Assembly: GCA_013042035.1 (NCBI GenBank)
Contig: JABDQX010000335.1
Span: 1 to 7,422, forward strand
Source of the DNA: Gammaproteobacteria bacterium
Lineage (GTDB): Bacteria; Pseudomonadota; Gammaproteobacteria; HK1
DNA: 7,422 nt
Reading direction: 5' to 3'
The notes beneath the pieces were generated by a model that saw only the letters and a list, made by a program, of their open reading frames with translations, did no database searches and was not told the DNA's origin. Below are positions 6,400-7,422 of the stretch, in pieces. Position 1 is the stretch's first letter, and every line of letters begins with the position of its first letter. The translations under genes and the position numbers were made by a program.

Positions 6400-6765
6400 A
6401 TGAATGAGTATAACGCAAAAGAAATTGAAGAAATTAAAGTTGAGGCGAAGGCTCTGGAGGAGCTGCACCTTGATTCATGGCATTATTCAACGCTATGTGC
6501 TCGTATCTCGCCTGATCATGCTTTTTTGTGGTGCACGGTTCGTGCAAATTCGGTTTACAACCTTCTGATGGTTCGGGACAAAATCGGGAATCGACCGACT
6601 GGCTGCTCATCAGGCGAGCAGCTAGATTTTGTTGACATTTGGCAGAAAATCTTTGTTTATCAGCCGGTTACCGAACGCAGCTTTGCAGAAAGCCCTTGTG
6701 TATCAAGTGATTACGCAATTTTTGAGGTAAAATGTCAACACTCACACTCACAGCCTGATTTTTGA
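6400..6765 (+). CDS. Unrecognised 121-residue protein upstream of a type III RAMP gene
   Basis: I do not recognise this protein. It begins MNEYNAKEIEEIKVEAK with a strongly charged helix (about 6-23). A more hydrophobic middle follows, with aromatic residues (W27, W44, Y53) and VYNLLMV (52-58), then FVDIWQKIFVYQPV (77-90). Five cysteines (33, 45, 69, 100, 112) are scattered without a clear metal-binding pair. There is no signal peptide or membrane helix. The gene is visibly more AT-rich than dnaX or the RAMP gene, especially in its first 50 codons, which hints at acquired DNA. Its ribosome site is weak (an AGAG about five bases before the ATG). It ends 15 bases before the RAMP start on the same strand, so co-transcription is likely and a role as a small or accessory component of that CRISPR system is possible. 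It is also possible that it is unrelated or is a degraded gene. Confidence 0.6.
   Translation: MNEYNAKEIEEIKVEAKALEELHLDSWHYSTLCARISPDHAFLWCTVRANSVYNLLMVRDKIGNRPTGCSSGEQLDFVDIWQKIFVYQPVTERSFAESPCVSSDYAIFEVKCQHSHSQPDF
6732..6758 (+). other. Eight-codon mini-ORF with a strong ribosome site before the RAMP gene
   Basis: GAGGT at 6724-6728 is followed after three bases by an ATG (6732) that opens MSTLTLTA and stops at 6756-6758. It lies inside the last codons of the 121-residue gene in another frame, 22 bases before the RAMP ATG. It could couple translation between the two genes or mark a former start of the RAMP gene shifted out of frame. Chance is possible. Confidence 0.2.
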
Positions 6766-6780
6766 GTCGGAATCTGACAT

Positions 6781-7422
6781 ATGATTTCACGAACCCAACA
6801 GAGCGAGCGCAATGTGGATGCAAATTCCAGTGTAAACCGAAATTCATCATGGCGACTGGTTTTCGATATCCAAAGTTTTTGGCAGGCAGGTATCGGCAGT
6901 GGGCGTGGTGCCTGGTTGGATGGGCTTGTACGGCGCGACCATAACAAATTGCCTGTTCTGCCTGGCCGAACAGTGAAGGGGCTTGTGCGTGATGCCGTGC
7001 TACGCGCCGAGGCCTGGGGGCATCTGGCTTCCGGGTGCACCAATTGGCTGTTTGGCGCGCAAGGCGTGAAGAATCGGATAACACGCCTTTCGACCAACCC
7101 CGGCATACTCAACTTCGGTAACGCCGTTTTACCCCAGGATGTTTCCTTCTGGCTCGCGGAACAATCGGAATATCGCGAGGCGCTTTTCCGCGAATTGCAC
7201 AGTACTGCCGTCAATACGAGCTTTGCCGACGACGTCACTACCCATCCGGCGAACGAAGACACCGACAACGAATCGCAAAGCGACGCTAAAAACCGCAGTC
7301 TGCGGGGTATCGAAGTCACTGTACCCGTAACCCTCTACGCGCCAATAACCGTGCTCAGCGCGGAAACACCGGCAGGGGAAGAGTGGCCCGAGTGGAGCAC
7401 TTGCATTCGCACAGCCCTGCCA
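6781..7422 (+). CDS. RAMP-superfamily (Cas7-like) protein of a type III CRISPR-Cas effector, 3' end outside window
   Basis: The frame starting at ATG 6781 stays open for 214 codons to the window end. After a polar N-terminal stretch (1-23) comes the first beta strand WRLVFDIQSFW (24-34), then the glycine loop GIGSGRG (37-43) and WLDGLVRRD (45-53). LPVLPGRTVKGLVRDAVLR (57-75) matches the PGSSLKG-type motif of Csm3/Cmr4-like backbone subunits. CTNWLFG (86-92) and ILNFGNAVLPQD (109-120) resemble the LFG and (L/F)xFxDA segments of RAMPs, and SLRGIEVTVPVTLYAPI (173-189) the second conserved strand block. Asp47 occupies the position of the catalytic Asp of Csm3, so crRNA-guided target RNA cleavage is possible. 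An acidic polar insertion (about 148-172) precedes the last block. The ATG has only a weak GGA site; a stop (6775-6777) lies just upstream in frame, so no earlier start exists. Whether it is Csm3, Cmr4, Csx10-like or another RAMP cannot be decided without the rest of the gene and its neighbours. Confidence 0.82.
   Translation, partial: MISRTQQSERNVDANSSVNRNSSWRLVFDIQSFWQAGIGSGRGAWLDGLVRRDHNKLPVLPGRTVKGLVRDAVLRAEAWGHLASGCTNWLFGAQGVKNRITRLSTNPGILNFGNAVLPQDVSFWLAEQSEYREALFRELHSTAVNTSFADDVTTHPANEDTDNESQSDAKNRSLRGIEVTVPVTLYAPITVLSAETPAGEEWPEWSTCIRTALP

Noticed and set aside
6668..7319. Two overlapping minus-strand reading frames opposite the RAMP gene (to 7084 and 7319)
   Set aside because: Composition and low-complexity residues are those of shadow frames, and the plus strand in this interval has clear RAMP motifs.
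1..7422. CRISPR array or tRNA/rRNA genes
   Set aside because: No regularly spaced direct repeats, and no cloverleaf or TTCGANNC-type T-loop in a plausible context was seen. A tool-based scan would be firmer.

Overview
The window looks like a chromosomal segment of a gammaproteobacterium, probably an environmental lineage. The evidence is protein-level: RecR, YbaB, DnaX and QmcA all resemble their Escherichia coli counterparts closely, and dnaX-ybaB-recR occur in the same order as in enterobacteria. The species cannot be named from this sequence.

Layout. Positions 1-94 hold the last codons of a plus-strand gene, followed by a hairpin that can terminate transcription from both sides (105-137). 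From 136 to 6239 everything is on the minus strand. In transcription order this is dnaX (clamp-loader tau subunit), ybaB (nucleoid-associated protein), recR (recombination mediator), then a stomatin-type SPFH protein (qmcA-like) overlapping an NfeD-family membrane protein by four bases, and last a long-chain acyl-CoA synthetase. dnaX-ybaB-recR is a conserved replication and repair cluster. The qmcA/nfeD pair is a conserved membrane-quality or lipid-domain module, and the acyl-CoA ligase next to it may share a membrane-lipid theme, though that link is only inferred.

From 6240 to 6399 lies a divergent intergenic region with dyad symmetry. After it, the plus strand carries an unrecognised 121-residue gene and, 15 bases later, an open reading frame that runs off the window end (6781-7422). 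I translated this frame by hand. It reads as a RAMP (Cas7-like) protein of the type III CRISPR-Cas kind, with a GIGSGRG loop, a possible catalytic Asp47, a PGRTVKG motif and an LFG segment. The right edge of the window is therefore probably the start of a type III CRISPR-Cas effector operon placed directly beside the housekeeping dnaX cluster. No CRISPR array, Cas10 or adaptation gene is visible inside the window.

Other structures that the genes do not explain are: a 20-base inverted repeat with a 36-base loop splitting ybaB from recR; an 8-base perfect dyad in the dnaX/cas divergent region; a canonical A_AAA_AAG slippery heptamer in recR, although dnaX itself, the classical user of that signal, has none; and a 15-base tandem duplication at the start of the qmcA-like gene.
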